Shown: positions 16,692 to 25,132 of the stretch, one piece after another
Layout of the letters: every line of letters begins with the position of its first letter
How positions within the stretch are numbered: position 1 is the stretch's first letter
Source of the DNA: Arthrobacter sp.
Lineage (GTDB): Bacteria > Actinomycetota > Actinomycetes > Actinomycetales > Micrococcaceae
Reading direction: 5' to 3'
Length of the DNA: 64,000 nucleotides
NCBI GenBank assembly: GCA_031277795.1
Contig: JAITLQ010000015.1
Coordinates: forward strand, 279,667-343,666
Position numbers and translations under genes: made by a program
Notes under the pieces: generated by a model
Told to the model about the DNA's origin: nothing
Database searches by the model: none
What the model saw: the letters and a program-made list of their open reading frames with translations, nothing else

Positions 16692-18087
16692 GAACCCAAC
16701 CACCGCCACCCACCATTCCGCCCCCGGCACCGCCGGTTCCGCCGCCGGCCTGGCCGCCGCCGCGTCGTCGAGCCCCGGCGCCGCGATCCTGCTCGAGGAG
16801 GTGACGAAGCGCTACCCCGGCCAGCCCAAGCCCGCCGTCGGCGGCCTCACGCTGGAGATCCCGGCCGGTTCGGTGGTGATGTTCGTTGGCCCCTCCGGCT
16901 GCGGCAAGACCACCACGCTCAAGATGATCAACCGGCTCATCGAGCCGACCGAGGGGCGCATCGTCATCAACGGCGAGGACGTCACGACCATGGACCCGGA
17001 CCAGCTGCGCCGCAAGATCGGCTACGTGATCCAGGCGGGCGGGCTGTTCCCGCACATGAGCGTGGCCGGCAACATCGCCGTGGTGCCGAAGATGCTCGGC
17101 TGGGACAAGGCGCGCATCGCGCGCCGCGTCGACGAGCTGCTCGAGCTCGTCTCCCTGGACCCGGACACCTACCGCGACCGCTATCCCAAGGAGCTCTCCG
17201 GCGGCCAGCAGCAGCGCGTGGGCGTGGCCCGCGCGCTCGCGGCGGATCCGCCCGTGCTCCTGATGGACGAGCCCTTCGGCGCGGTGGATCCCATCACCCG
17301 CCAGCGCCTCCAGGACGAGCTGCTCAACATCCAGGCCGAACTCGGCACCACAATCGTCTGCGTGACGCACGACTTCGACGAGGCGATGAAGCTCGGCGAT
17401 TGGATCGCGGTCTTCGACGAGGGCGCCCAGCTGGTGCAGTACGACTCGCCAGAGCGGATCCTGGCCCAGCCGGCCAACGAGTTCGTCGAGGGCTTCATCG
17501 GTTCCGGCGCAGGCCTCAAGCAGCTCTCGCTCTCCCGCGTGAGGGACGCGAGCCTGCGCCAGCCGGTGCTCGGCTACGTGGGCGAGCTCGCCTCCGACGT
17601 GCTCTCGCAGCTGCAGGGGGCCGGCTCCAACCATGCGGTGATCCTTGACCGCCGTCGCCGCCCCATCCAGTGGCTCACCAAGCGTCAGCTCTCGCGCATG
17701 CAGCTCATCACCGACCAGGTGGACCCGGAACTGCCCGTGGTCGGCGAGAACGCCACCCTCAACGACGCGCTCGATGAGATGCTCGTCGCCACGAGCGGCC
17801 ACGCGATCGTCACGGGCGCGCGCGGCGTGTTCCTCGGCGTCATCGACATCGAGGTGGTGACACAGGCGATCACCGACGCGCGCTCGGCCGCGCAGGAATC
17901 GGGGGCCCCGGTGGGGCTGAACTCCGGTGCCGTGCCGGCCGTCGCCGTGGCGGCGATGGACGCACAGAACGACGACGCCGTGCCCCTGGATGACGGGCCC
18001 GTCGCCCCGGGCGCCGGGCGGGGCCCGGCGGGCGGGGAGGGTCCCGCCAGCGAGCGAGGGGAGCGCGGCGAAGGGGGAACGCGATGA
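16684..18087 (+). CDS. Osmoprotectant ABC transporter ATP-binding protein with CBS domains
   Basis: A 467-residue ATPase of the OpuCA/ProV type. It shows Walker A GPSGCGKTT (about residues 70-78), the ABC signature LSGGQQQRVGVARAL, Walker B PVLLMDEPFGAVDP and the switch His in CVTHDFDEAM. The C-terminal 150 residues carry a CBS pair (for example NATLNDALDEMLVATSGHAIV), which in relatives senses ionic strength or cyclic di-AMP. An Ala-rich N-terminal extension of about 30 residues precedes the ATPase fold, and a Gly-rich acidic tail follows. The GTG start overlaps the upstream permease; its end overlaps the next permease (ATGA). Confidence 0.93.
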   Translation: MSENPTTATHHSAPGTAGSAAGLAAAASSSPGAAILLEEVTKRYPGQPKPAVGGLTLEIPAGSVVMFVGPSGCGKTTTLKMINRLIEPTEGRIVINGEDVTTMDPDQLRRKIGYVIQAGGLFPHMSVAGNIAVVPKMLGWDKARIARRVDELLELVSLDPDTYRDRYPKELSGGQQQRVGVARALAADPPVLLMDEPFGAVDPITRQRLQDELLNIQAELGTTIVCVTHDFDEAMKLGDWIAVFDEGAQLVQYDSPERILAQPANEFVEGFIGSGAGLKQLSLSRVRDASLRQPVLGYVGELASDVLSQLQGAGSNHAVILDRRRRPIQWLTKRQLSRMQLITDQVDPELPVVGENATLNDALDEMLVATSGHAIVTGARGVFLGVIDIEVVTQAITDARSAAQESGAPVGLNSGAVPAVAVAAMDAQNDDAVPLDDGPVAPGAGRGPAGGEGPASERGERGEGGTR

Positions 18088-18914
18088 GCGGCCCGCAGAG
18101 CCCCACCTTCGACGCCGCCCGGGGCGCGGCGGCCAAGGAGTCGGCGGACGCGCTCGTGGTGGCGGGCCGCGCCGCCTCCGGCCGGGCGCCGCGCAGCAGC
18201 TGGGGGCCGCTCCTGCTGCAGATCGGCGTGCTCGTCGCGCTGATCGTTGCGCTCTTCGTGTGGTTGGCTCAAGCCGATCTGAGTCCCACCGAACGCAGCA
18301 CCTTGGCGCCGGCCGAGCTGTGGCGGCTGACGCTCCAGCACCTGAAACTCACGGCGGTATCGGCGATCTTGGTGCTCGTGATCGCCGTCCCGCTCGGCGT
18401 GCTGCTCACGCGAGGTCCGCTGCGTCGGGCCACGCCGGCGGTCCTCGCCATCGCCAACATCGGGCAGTCCGCGCCGGCCGTCGGCCTCGTGGTTCTGCTC
18501 GCCTTTGCCATGGGCTTCGGCTTCCCCGCCGCCGTGGTGGCGCTGGTCCTCTACGCCATCCTGCCGGTCCTGCGGAACACGATGGTGGGCCTGGACGGCG
18601 TTGACCGGCGGCTCATCGAGGCCGGCCGCGGCATGGGCATGTCCGCCGCCGCCGTGCTCTTCAAGGTGGAGCTGCCGCTGGCCGTTCCGGTCATGCTGGC
18701 CGGCATCCGCACGGCCCTCGTGTTGCTCGTGGGCACCGCGACGCTGGCGACGTTCGTGGACGGAGGCGGGCTCGGCCTGCTCATCACCACGGGCGTCAAT
18801 CTCTCGCAGACGGCCGTCTTGGTGGTCGGTTCGCTCCTCGTGGCGCTGCTGGCGCTGGTGGTGGATTGGGCCGGACGCGTCGTCGAACACCTCGCCAAGC
18901 CGAAGGGGCTCTGA
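18084..18914 (+). CDS. Osmoprotectant ABC transporter permease 2
   Basis: A 276-residue permease with a cytoplasmic N-terminus of about 45 residues and then six helices. The EAA loop EAGRGMGMSAAAVLFKVELP is present. It starts inside the stop of the ATPase gene. It is longer than the first permease and forms the second half of the heterodimeric channel. Confidence 0.92.
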   Translation: MSGPQSPTFDAARGAAAKESADALVVAGRAASGRAPRSSWGPLLLQIGVLVALIVALFVWLAQADLSPTERSTLAPAELWRLTLQHLKLTAVSAILVLVIAVPLGVLLTRGPLRRATPAVLAIANIGQSAPAVGLVVLLAFAMGFGFPAAVVALVLYAILPVLRNTMVGLDGVDRRLIEAGRGMGMSAAAVLFKVELPLAVPVMLAGIRTALVLLVGTATLATFVDGGGLGLLITTGVNLSQTAVLVVGSLLVALLALVVDWAGRVVEHLAKPKGL

Positions 18915-18917
18915 AGC

Positions 18918-19946
18918 ATGAAGATCACGAACCTTTTCGGCCATCGCGTGGGTCGCGGCGCTCGCGCCGCCGGCCTCGGCACGACCGTGCTGCTGGCCGC
19001 CTCCCTCGGGTTGTCCGGGTGCGGGCTGCAGCCCTCCGCGGCCTATGTGCCAGAGCCCGGTCGCGGAAGCATCGCGGAGATCGACGGTGCGGACCAGGCC
19101 GAGACGCTCACGGTCACGAGCAAGAACTTCACCGAGCAGCAGATCATGGGCAAGATCGCCGTGCTCACGGCCAAGGCGGCCGGGTTCGACGTGAAGGACA
19201 TGTCGAATGTCCCCGGCTCGCAACCGGCGAGGGAACTCATCGCCAGCGGCAAGGCCGACATCATGTTCGACTACACCGGGACCGCCTGGTTGACCTATCT
19301 GGGGCACCAGACGGGCTACGCGGACCAGCGCGTTCAATGGGAGAAGGTGTACCAGCAGGATCTCGGCAACGGGATCACGTGGGGCTCCCCGGCGCCGCTG
19401 GATAACACCTACGCCTTTGCCATCAAGGCCTCGCAGCAGGAGGAACTCGGCGGCATCACCAAGCTCTCGCAGATCAAGGATCTGCCCGTCTCCCAGCGCA
19501 GCTTCTGCGTCGAGTCCGAGTTCAACTCGCGCCAGGACGGCTTCAAGCCCATGCTGGCCACCTACGGGCTCGAGCTCGGTGCGGCGGACGGGGTGCCTGC
19601 CTCGCAGGTCTCCATCCTGGACACGGGGGCCGTGTACGAGGCGACGGCGCAGGGATCGTGCTCCTTCGGAGAGGTGTTCACGACCGACGGCCGCATCAAG
19701 TCCCTCGACCTGCTGGTGCTCGAGGACGATCTGCAGTTCTTCCCTTCCTACAACGTGGCGCCGCTCTTCCGCACCGAGCTCGTGGAGCGCTTCCCCGCGC
19801 TGCAGGAGGACTTCGAGCGGGTCGCGGCGAAGATGAGCAACGAGGTCTTCGTGGAGCTCAACCGCAAGGTGGACGTCGAGGGCGAGGACCCGGCGGACGT
19901 GGCCTTCGACTGGATGGTCTCCGAGGGCTTCATCAGCCGCGGCTAG
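18918..19946 (+). CDS. Osmoprotectant-binding lipoprotein of the ABC transporter
   Basis: A 342-residue substrate-binding protein. The signal peptide ends in the lipobox LGLSGC (Cys about 35), so it is anchored to the outer face of the membrane. The mature part opens with VTSKNFTEQQIMGKI and contains GKADIMFDYTGTAWLTYLG, both characteristic of OpuAC/OsmF-type binding domains for quaternary ammonium compounds. It is the last gene of the operon, three bases after the permease stop. A terminator follows at 19967-20008. Confidence 0.92.
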   Translation: MKITNLFGHRVGRGARAAGLGTTVLLAASLGLSGCGLQPSAAYVPEPGRGSIAEIDGADQAETLTVTSKNFTEQQIMGKIAVLTAKAAGFDVKDMSNVPGSQPARELIASGKADIMFDYTGTAWLTYLGHQTGYADQRVQWEKVYQQDLGNGITWGSPAPLDNTYAFAIKASQQEELGGITKLSQIKDLPVSQRSFCVESEFNSRQDGFKPMLATYGLELGAADGVPASQVSILDTGAVYEATAQGSCSFGEVFTTDGRIKSLDLLVLEDDLQFFPSYNVAPLFRTELVERFPALQEDFERVAAKMSNEVFVELNRKVDVEGEDPADVAFDWMVSEGFISRG

Positions 19947-19966
19947 CCACGGCGAGTCAGAGACGG

Positions 19967-20008
19967 GGCGGGACGGGCGGCGAGGCTGGTCGCCCGTCCC
20001 GCCTCGTT
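19967..20008 (+). terminator. Terminator of the osmoprotectant operon
   Basis: GGCGGGACGGGCG (19967-19979) pairs with CGCCCGTCCCGCC (19991-20003), followed by TCGTTT. It lies between convergent genes. Confidence 0.8.
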
Positions 20009-20064
20009 TGCGCCCGCGCTGTCCGCCCGCCGCGGGGCGGGGCCCCGGCCTCCCGGATGAGGGT

Positions 20065-20763
20065 CTAGCCGAGATCCGGGCTGGCCGCCCGCGTCCCGTC
20101 CGGCGCCCAGAGGCCCGAGACCCCGCGGCGATGGCTGTCGAGCAGGTGGGTATCAACGATGCCCACGGCCTCCATGAGCGCGAACATGGTGGTGGGCCCC
20201 ACGAACGCGAAGCCGCGGCGCTTGAGCTCCTTGGACAGCGCCACCGAGGCGGGCGAGCTGCTCGGCACCTCCTGCACCGTGCGCGGCAAGGGTGTGGTCT
20301 CGGGGCGGAAGGACCAGATCAGGGCGGGCAGCCCGCCGTCCTCCCGCAGGGCCAGGGTGGCCGCAGCGTTGGTGATGGCCGCGTCGATCTTGCGCCGATT
20401 GCGCACGATCCCTGCGTCGGCCATGAGCCGTTCGACGTCGGCCGCGCCGAAGGCGGCCACGAGCTGCGGATCGAAACCCTTGAACGCCGCCCTGAAGGCC
20501 TCGCGCTTGCGCAGAATGGTGAGCCACGAGAGCCCGGATTGGAAGGCCTCGAGGGTGAGGCGCTCGTAGAGACCGGCCTCCGTGGTCACCGGGACGCCCC
20601 ACTCGTGGTCGTAGTACTCGCGCAGGAGGGCGTCCCCATTGCCCCAGGGCGTGCGGTGCACGCCGTCCTCGCCGAGGGTGACCGACGGCGGCGTCACCGG
20701 CGAGGTGTCAGGGGAATCGGTGCCGCCCGGTCCGGCCGGGGCGGAAGTGCTCTCGGTGCTCAT
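20065..20763 (-). CDS. tag: DNA-3-methyladenine glycosylase I
   Basis: A 232-residue base-excision enzyme that removes 3-methyladenine from alkylated DNA. Family blocks are visible: YYDHEWGVP, LEAFQSGLSWLTILRKRE with the conserved Glu, DAGIVRNRRKI, and ALSKELKRRGFAFVGPTTMFALMEAVG. The N-terminal 35 residues are an extra Ser/Pro/Thr-rich tail. Against the E. coli enzyme, the residues that bind structural zinc (Cys4, His17, Cys179) appear as Thr, Tyr and Ser here, so the zinc snap may be absent. Start ATG 20763. Confidence 0.88.
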   Translation of the reverse strand: MSTESTSAPAGPGGTDSPDTSPVTPPSVTLGEDGVHRTPWGNGDALLREYYDHEWGVPVTTEAGLYERLTLEAFQSGLSWLTILRKREAFRAAFKGFDPQLVAAFGAADVERLMADAGIVRNRRKIDAAITNAAATLALREDGGLPALIWSFRPETTPLPRTVQEVPSSSPASVALSKELKRRGFAFVGPTTMFALMEAVGIVDTHLLDSHRRGVSGLWAPDGTRAASPDLG

Positions 20764-20925
20764 GCCACGAGTGTTTCATCACGGGCCCACGCGCCGCCCG
20801 AGCGAGGGGAACGCGGGGGACAACCCACGGGACATGCGGCGGCTGTGAGGGATTCCCAAGGGGCGCCGCGCCCGGCGGCACCGTGTCGGGAACAGGGCCC
20901 GGCCACCAACACACCACAAACAAAC

Positions 20926-20963
20926 GGCGCCGGTGCGGGACAACCCGCACCGGCGCCGTCGTG
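20926..20963 (-). terminator. Terminator of the nitroreductase gene
   Basis: ACGGCGCCGGTGCGGG is mirrored by CCCGCACCGGCGCCGT around a short loop; on the minus strand it is followed by TTTGTTTG. The remaining bases of the gap 20764-20997 show nothing else. Confidence 0.75.
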
Positions 20964-20997
20964 AACTACCCTCCGAAGAAAGGGCAGCGCCAAGAAC

Positions 20998-21618
20998 TCA
21001 GACGGTCAACGTCTGCTCGCCGAACTCCAGGCGACCCTGGCGCTCGCGGTACCCGGCGCCGTCGGCGGCCGGGTAGCCGAGGTTCACCACGGCGAAGGAC
21101 TGCCAGCCGTTGTCGGCGAAGAACGCGGCGTTGACGCCCTGGGCGTCGAAGCCGGCCTGCGGCCCCACGTCCAGGCCGAGCGAGCGCGCGGCCAGCAGGA
21201 AGTAGCCCATTTGGATCGCGGCATTGGTCTTGGCCATGCCCACGCGCATCGGCTCGTTGGCGGCAAAGGTGTCCTTGGCCGCGGCGCGGAAGGGCGCCAG
21301 CAGCTCGAGGTGCTCGTGCCACTGCGCGTCGAAGGCGAGGACGGCCACGAGCGGCGCGGCGAGGGTCTTGTCCCGATTGCCCTCGCCCATGAGGGCGCCG
21401 AGCGTGGCCTGGGCCTCGGGGCTGCGGACCCACAGGATGCGCAGCGGCTGGATGTTCATGGCCGAGGGCGGCATGACGGTCAGCTCGTGCAGGCGCTCAA
21501 GCACCTCGTCGGAGACGGGGGTCTCGTCGAAGGAGTTGGCGGTGTGCGCCTGGGTGAACAGCTGGCCGAGGGCGACCTCGTCGAGCTCGCGGACGGGCTC
21601 GGAAACGGTAGTGCTCAT
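20998..21618 (-). CDS. Nitroreductase family protein, malonic semialdehyde reductase RutE-like
   Basis: A 206-residue FMN-dependent nitroreductase fold. The N-terminal TANSFDETPVSDEVLERLHEL, the MPPSAMNIQPLRILWV segment that binds FMN phosphate, and the C-terminal NLGYP match RutE/HadB-type reductases (about 196 residues). It would use NAD(P)H to reduce malonic semialdehyde, other aldehydes or nitro compounds. It lies 21 bases downstream of the MarR gene on the same strand and may be co-transcribed with it and the DHA2 pump. Confidence 0.85.
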   Translation of the reverse strand: MSTTVSEPVRELDEVALGQLFTQAHTANSFDETPVSDEVLERLHELTVMPPSAMNIQPLRILWVRSPEAQATLGALMGEGNRDKTLAAPLVAVLAFDAQWHEHLELLAPFRAAAKDTFAANEPMRVGMAKTNAAIQMGYFLLAARSLGLDVGPQAGFDAQGVNAAFFADNGWQSFAVVNLGYPAADGAGYRERQGRLEFGEQTLTV

Positions 21619-21639
21619 GTGCGATGTCCTTGCGGTGTT

Positions 21640-22182
21640 TCAGCGGCCCGGCTGGGGGGAGCCGGGTGCCTTGGTGTGGGAGTCGTGGTGGGCGGGTTCT
21701 TCCGGCCGCGGCCCGTTGAGCTTGAGCAGGAGCTGTCCCAGCTGCTTGACCTGTTCCACGTTCCAGGTGCGCAGGCGCGCCTGGACCTCCATGCGTTGCT
21801 TGTGGTTCGTGGCCGCGTAGCTGTCGGCCGCCTCGGGCGTCAGCCGGATGAGCTGGGCCCTCGCGTCGGCCGGGTCCTGCTCGCGCAGCACGAAACCGAT
21901 CTCCTCGAGCCGCTTGATGGAGCGGGAGACCATCGACTTATCGGTCTCCAGCATGTCCGTCAGCTCGCGTGAGGTGACGCCGCGGTGCTCGGGGAGGTGG
22001 GCGTCGTGGTGCCACAGGGCGCCGACGACCTTGAAATCAAAGGGGAGGAGGCTCGGGTCCATGGCCGTGGCCCTGGCCCGCATGGCTCGTCGCGCGCCGG
22101 CGACCATCCTCGCGAACTCCTGCTCCACCGCCAGGATGGAGCGATCGTGTTCGGACAGGTCGGCGCAGCCATCCGCCGCCAT
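21640..22182 (-). CDS. MarR-family transcriptional regulator
   Basis: A 180-residue winged-helix regulator with the MarR core (about residues 60-135): GVTSRELTDMLETDKSMVSRSIKRLEEIGFVLREQDPxD, the last part being the wing. ATG 22182, with GGGGGG just before it, is preferred over in-frame starts at 22263 or 22365, which overlap the upstream transporter. A hairpin (22192-22221) lies in the gap, favouring the short form. It probably represses the DHA2 pump upstream. Candidate GGTTG...CAACC sites lie before the pump gene. Confidence 0.85.
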   Translation of the reverse strand: MAADGCADLSEHDRSILAVEQEFARMVAGARRAMRARATAMDPSLLPFDFKVVGALWHHDAHLPEHRGVTSRELTDMLETDKSMVSRSIKRLEEIGFVLREQDPADARAQLIRLTPEAADSYAATNHKQRMEVQARLRTWNVEQVKQLGQLLLKLNGPRPEEPAHHDSHTKAPGSPQPGR

Positions 22183-22191
22183 GATCCCCCC

Positions 22192-22221
22192 GAGTGCGCG
22201 CCCGTGCGTGGGCGCGCACTC
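22192..22221 (-). terminator. Hairpin between pump and MarR genes
   Basis: GAGTGCGCGCC and GGCGCGCACTC form an 11-bp perfect stem around eight bases. It lies after the pump stop (22247) and could attenuate read-through into marR. Confidence 0.6.
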
Positions 22222-22246
22222 GGGGTTCAGCGGCGTGCCACTGGGA

Positions 22247-24034
22247 TCAGCCGCGCTGCCCATGCCGTCCGCCTGTGCTGGCGGCGTTGCCGCCCTCGGT
22301 TTCACTGCCCGACGGCGTGGGGGCGCCCTGGGTGCCTTCCAGGATCTCCTGCTCGGACTCGGCATCCGCCACGACCGTGGCGGCGGCCAGGGCCGCCTCC
22401 TTCTCCGACTCGGCGCGCTCGGTGCGGGTCTGGCTGGAGAGGGGGAGGTTCGGCAGGAAGATCACCGCGATGAGGGTCACGATGGCCAGCGGGGCCGCGA
22501 GGAAGAAGACGTGCGCGATGCCGTCGCCGTAGACCCACTCAAAGATGGGGCGGATGATCTCCGGCATCGAGGCAGGCGTCGGCAGCTGGGCGGACTCGAG
22601 CTCCTTGGAGAACGCCTGCAGGGCGGCGGGGTCGGTCTTGCCGAGCTCGCCCATGGCGGCCTTCAGTTCGTTGGTCTTGTCACCAAGCAGGCTCGGGATC
22701 TTGTTGGCCAGCATGGCGCCGAGCCACGAGACACCGATGGTGCCGCCGAGGGAGCGGAAGAAGGTGACGGCCGAGGAAGCCACGCCCATCTCGCGGGGGT
22801 GGACCGCGTTCTGGACCACCAGGACGAGGTTCTGCATGACCATGCCGACGCCGGCGCCCATGATGAACATGTAGATCGCGACGAGCCAGTAGTTGGTGTC
22901 GTAGTGGATGGTGCCGAGCAGGAAGAGCGAGCCGGTCAGCAGCACGGAGCCGGTGACGACGTAGGCCTTCCACTTGCCCGTGCGGGTGATCGCGCCGCCC
23001 ACCACGGTGGAGATGACCAGCAGGCCGGCCATCATCGGGATGGTCATGATGCCGGCCATGGTGGAGGTGGCACCGCGCGCCATGATCATGTACTGCGAGA
23101 GGTACACCGAGGAACCGAACATGGCCAGGCCCACGGAGATCGAGGCGACCACGGAGAGTGTGAAGCTGCGGTTCTGGAAGAGGTGCATGTCGATGAGGGG
23201 CTCCTTGACCTTGAGCTCAACAAAGACAAAGGCGATGAGCAGCACGGCCGCGATGGAGGTCATCCACGCGGTCTCCGGGGAGGCCCAGGCGAAGGACGAA
23301 GTGGCGGCGTCGCCGGCCATGGAGACCCAGATCAGCAGCAGCGAGACGCCGGAGCCGAGCAGGACGATGCCGAAGTAGTCGATGGAGACCTTGCGCTTCT
23401 CCAGCTTGGGCAGGTGCAGGGTCTTCTGCAGCAGGATCAGCGCGGCGATCGCGAAGGGGACCGACACGAAGAAGTTCCAGCGCCAGCCCATGCCGTCCGG
23501 GGTGAAGCCGCCCATGTGGTCGGCGATGACGCCGCCGAGCAGCGGGCCGCCCACGGTGCCGACGGCCATGACGGCGCCGAAGAGGCCCATGTACTTGCCG
23601 CGATCACGCGGGGAGATGATGTCGGCCATGATGATCTGGGACAGCGCGGCCATGCCGCCGCCGCCCAGGCCCTGGAAGACACGCATGGTGATGAGCATCT
23701 CCGGGGAGGTGGAGAAGCCGGCGATGGCCGAGGAGGCCACGAAGATCACGAGCGAGAGCTGGATGAGCAGCTTGCGGTTCATGAGGTCGGCGAGCTTGCC
23801 CCAGATGGGGGTGGACACCGTGGTGGCCAGCAGGGCCGCCGTGATGACCCAGGTGTAATCGGACTGCGTGCCGTTGATGTCGTGAACGATCGTGGGCATC
23901 GAGGTCGAGACCACGGTGTTGGCGATCATCGACACGAACATGCCGAGAAGGAGGCCGGACAAGGCCTCCAGCACCTGCCGGTGCGACATAGACGATCCGG
24001 GCTTGGCCCCGGTCGCCGTGGGAGAAGACGTCAT
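22247..24034 (-). CDS. DHA2-family MDR efflux MFS transporter
   Basis: A 595-residue, 14-helix exporter of the EmrB/QacA type. Helix 1 reads MIANTVVSTSMPTIVHD (the D1 motif), motif A is WGKLADLMNRK, and motif C in helix 5 is VGGPLLGGVIAD. The insert of about 80 residues before the last helix (ESAQLPTPASMPEIIRPIFEWVYGDGI) is typical of the MDR branch. The C-terminal 50 residues are hydrophilic. It is followed by marR and nitroreductase genes on the same strand. It exports a toxic organic compound whose identity cannot be read. Confidence 0.9.
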   Translation of the reverse strand: MTSSPTATGAKPGSSMSHRQVLEALSGLLLGMFVSMIANTVVSTSMPTIVHDINGTQSDYTWVITAALLATTVSTPIWGKLADLMNRKLLIQLSLVIFVASSAIAGFSTSPEMLITMRVFQGLGGGGMAALSQIIMADIISPRDRGKYMGLFGAVMAVGTVGGPLLGGVIADHMGGFTPDGMGWRWNFFVSVPFAIAALILLQKTLHLPKLEKRKVSIDYFGIVLLGSGVSLLLIWVSMAGDAATSSFAWASPETAWMTSIAAVLLIAFVFVELKVKEPLIDMHLFQNRSFTLSVVASISVGLAMFGSSVYLSQYMIMARGATSTMAGIMTIPMMAGLLVISTVVGGAITRTGKWKAYVVTGSVLLTGSLFLLGTIHYDTNYWLVAIYMFIMGAGVGMVMQNLVLVVQNAVHPREMGVASSAVTFFRSLGGTIGVSWLGAMLANKIPSLLGDKTNELKAAMGELGKTDPAALQAFSKELESAQLPTPASMPEIIRPIFEWVYGDGIAHVFFLAAPLAIVTLIAVIFLPNLPLSSQTRTERAESEKEAALAAATVVADAESEQEILEGTQGAPTPSGSETEGGNAASTGGRHGQRG

Positions 24035-24089
24035 GACGTCCTTTCAGAGCAACATGCGGAAGCCGGGGCTCGTCACCCCGGCGAAAAAT

Positions 24090-24134
24090 GGTTGATTGGC
24101 AACAACCTTACGCCGATAGTTGACCGGCGGCAAC
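24090..24134. promoter_or_regulatory. Two GTTG...CAAC sites upstream of the pump
   Basis: GGTTGATTGGCAACAACC (24090-24107) and GTTGACCGGCGGCAAC (24119-24134) are two related inverted repeats 56-100 bases upstream of the pump start, plausible sites for the MarR protein. The gap 24035-24307 shows no gene. Confidence 0.45.
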
Positions 24135-24307
24135 CAACGTGAGGCACGTCGCACGGCTGGGTCGTGGCCCCCGGCTGGCCCTACCATGACTACGGTGCCG
24201 AGATCGTTTCGAGACCTTGGCCCGCCCATCGCGCCGCGCTTCGCAGCCTGAAGCGCGGCGCTGTGTGTGCACCGAGCACGCGATCGACAGAAGCGGAGAC
24301 CCACCCG

Positions 24308-24967
24308 ATGAGCACCACTGCGCCCCGCAACGAGCCAGGCCGCGGCGTCCTGTGGACGGCCGTCGCCGCCACCGTCATCATTGCGGTGGGCGCGTTCGTC
24401 CTCTCCTTTGCGGCGCTGACCGACCTCGCTGAGCGCTCCGGCATTGACGGCAGCCTCGCCTGGATCTGGCCCATCATCGTTGACGGCATGATCGTGGCCG
24501 CCACCGTGGCCATCGTCGCCCTGAACGGCCACGGGCGCCGCGCCATGTGGTACCCGTGGGCCCTCCTCTTCTTCGGCGCCATCGTCTCCACCGCGGCCAA
24601 CTCGGTGCACGCGATTCTCACGGTCGAGGCCACGAACTCCGGCATCCCCACGATCGTCTCGGCGCTCGTGGCGGCCATGCCGCCCGTGGTGCTGCTGGCC
24701 ATCACCCACCTCACGGTGCACATGTATCAGAAGCGCGCGGAGGTCGTCACGGCCAAGCGCCTCGAGGCCGAGGCCCAGTGGGCCGAGGACGAGAACTACC
24801 GCCGCGAGCTCGAACTGCGCCGCGCCAGCGCCGCCGCCTCCATGGCCCAGGCCATCGCCACGGGCGAGGAGGCCGGCGCCCACCAGGCCGAGCTGGCCTC
24901 GCTCGACGCCGAGCTGGAGGCCCTCGAGGCGGAGATCATGGGCCGCGGCGCGGCTCAGCAGGCCTGA
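24308..24967 (+). CDS. DUF2637 membrane protein
   Basis: A 219-residue protein with four predicted helices in the first 130 residues (VLWTAVAATVIIAVGAFVLSF; WPIIVDGMIVAATVAIVAL; YPWALLFFGAIVSTAANSVHAIL; VSALVAAMPPVVLLAITHLTV), then a long charged helical, coiled-coil-like tail rich in Glu and Ala. IVDGMIVAAT and AANSVHA are the usual DUF2637 blocks. Many relatives sit on actinomycete plasmids and integrative elements (SpdB-like), but no other transfer genes are seen here. Start ATG 24308. Confidence 0.8.
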   Translation: MSTTAPRNEPGRGVLWTAVAATVIIAVGAFVLSFAALTDLAERSGIDGSLAWIWPIIVDGMIVAATVAIVALNGHGRRAMWYPWALLFFGAIVSTAANSVHAILTVEATNSGIPTIVSALVAAMPPVVLLAITHLTVHMYQKRAEVVTAKRLEAEAQWAEDENYRRELELRRASAAASMAQAIATGEEAGAHQAELASLDAELEALEAEIMGRGAAQQA

Positions 24968-25009
24968 TCCAGGCGGCGCCGCCGGCGCCGCGCTTTCCTC
25001 CTTGCCCAG

Positions 25010-25058
25010 CGCCCGACGGCGCCGTCCCCGGCTGAGCCGGGCACGGCGCCGTCGGGCG
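25010..25058 (+). terminator. Terminator with GCCCGACGGCGCCGT arms
   Basis: GCCCGACGGCGCCGT and ACGGCGCCGTCGGGC form a 15-bp perfect stem with an inner CCCGGC/GCCGGG helix, followed by GTTTTGTT. It terminates the DUF2637 gene and carries the GCCCGACG motif seen in other gaps. Confidence 0.85.
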
Positions 25059-25132
25059 TTTTGTTGCCTGGGGGACGCCGGGGCGTCGGCGCGGTTTCGT
25101 CGCTGGGGGTGTCCACGGGCGAAGATGGTGGC

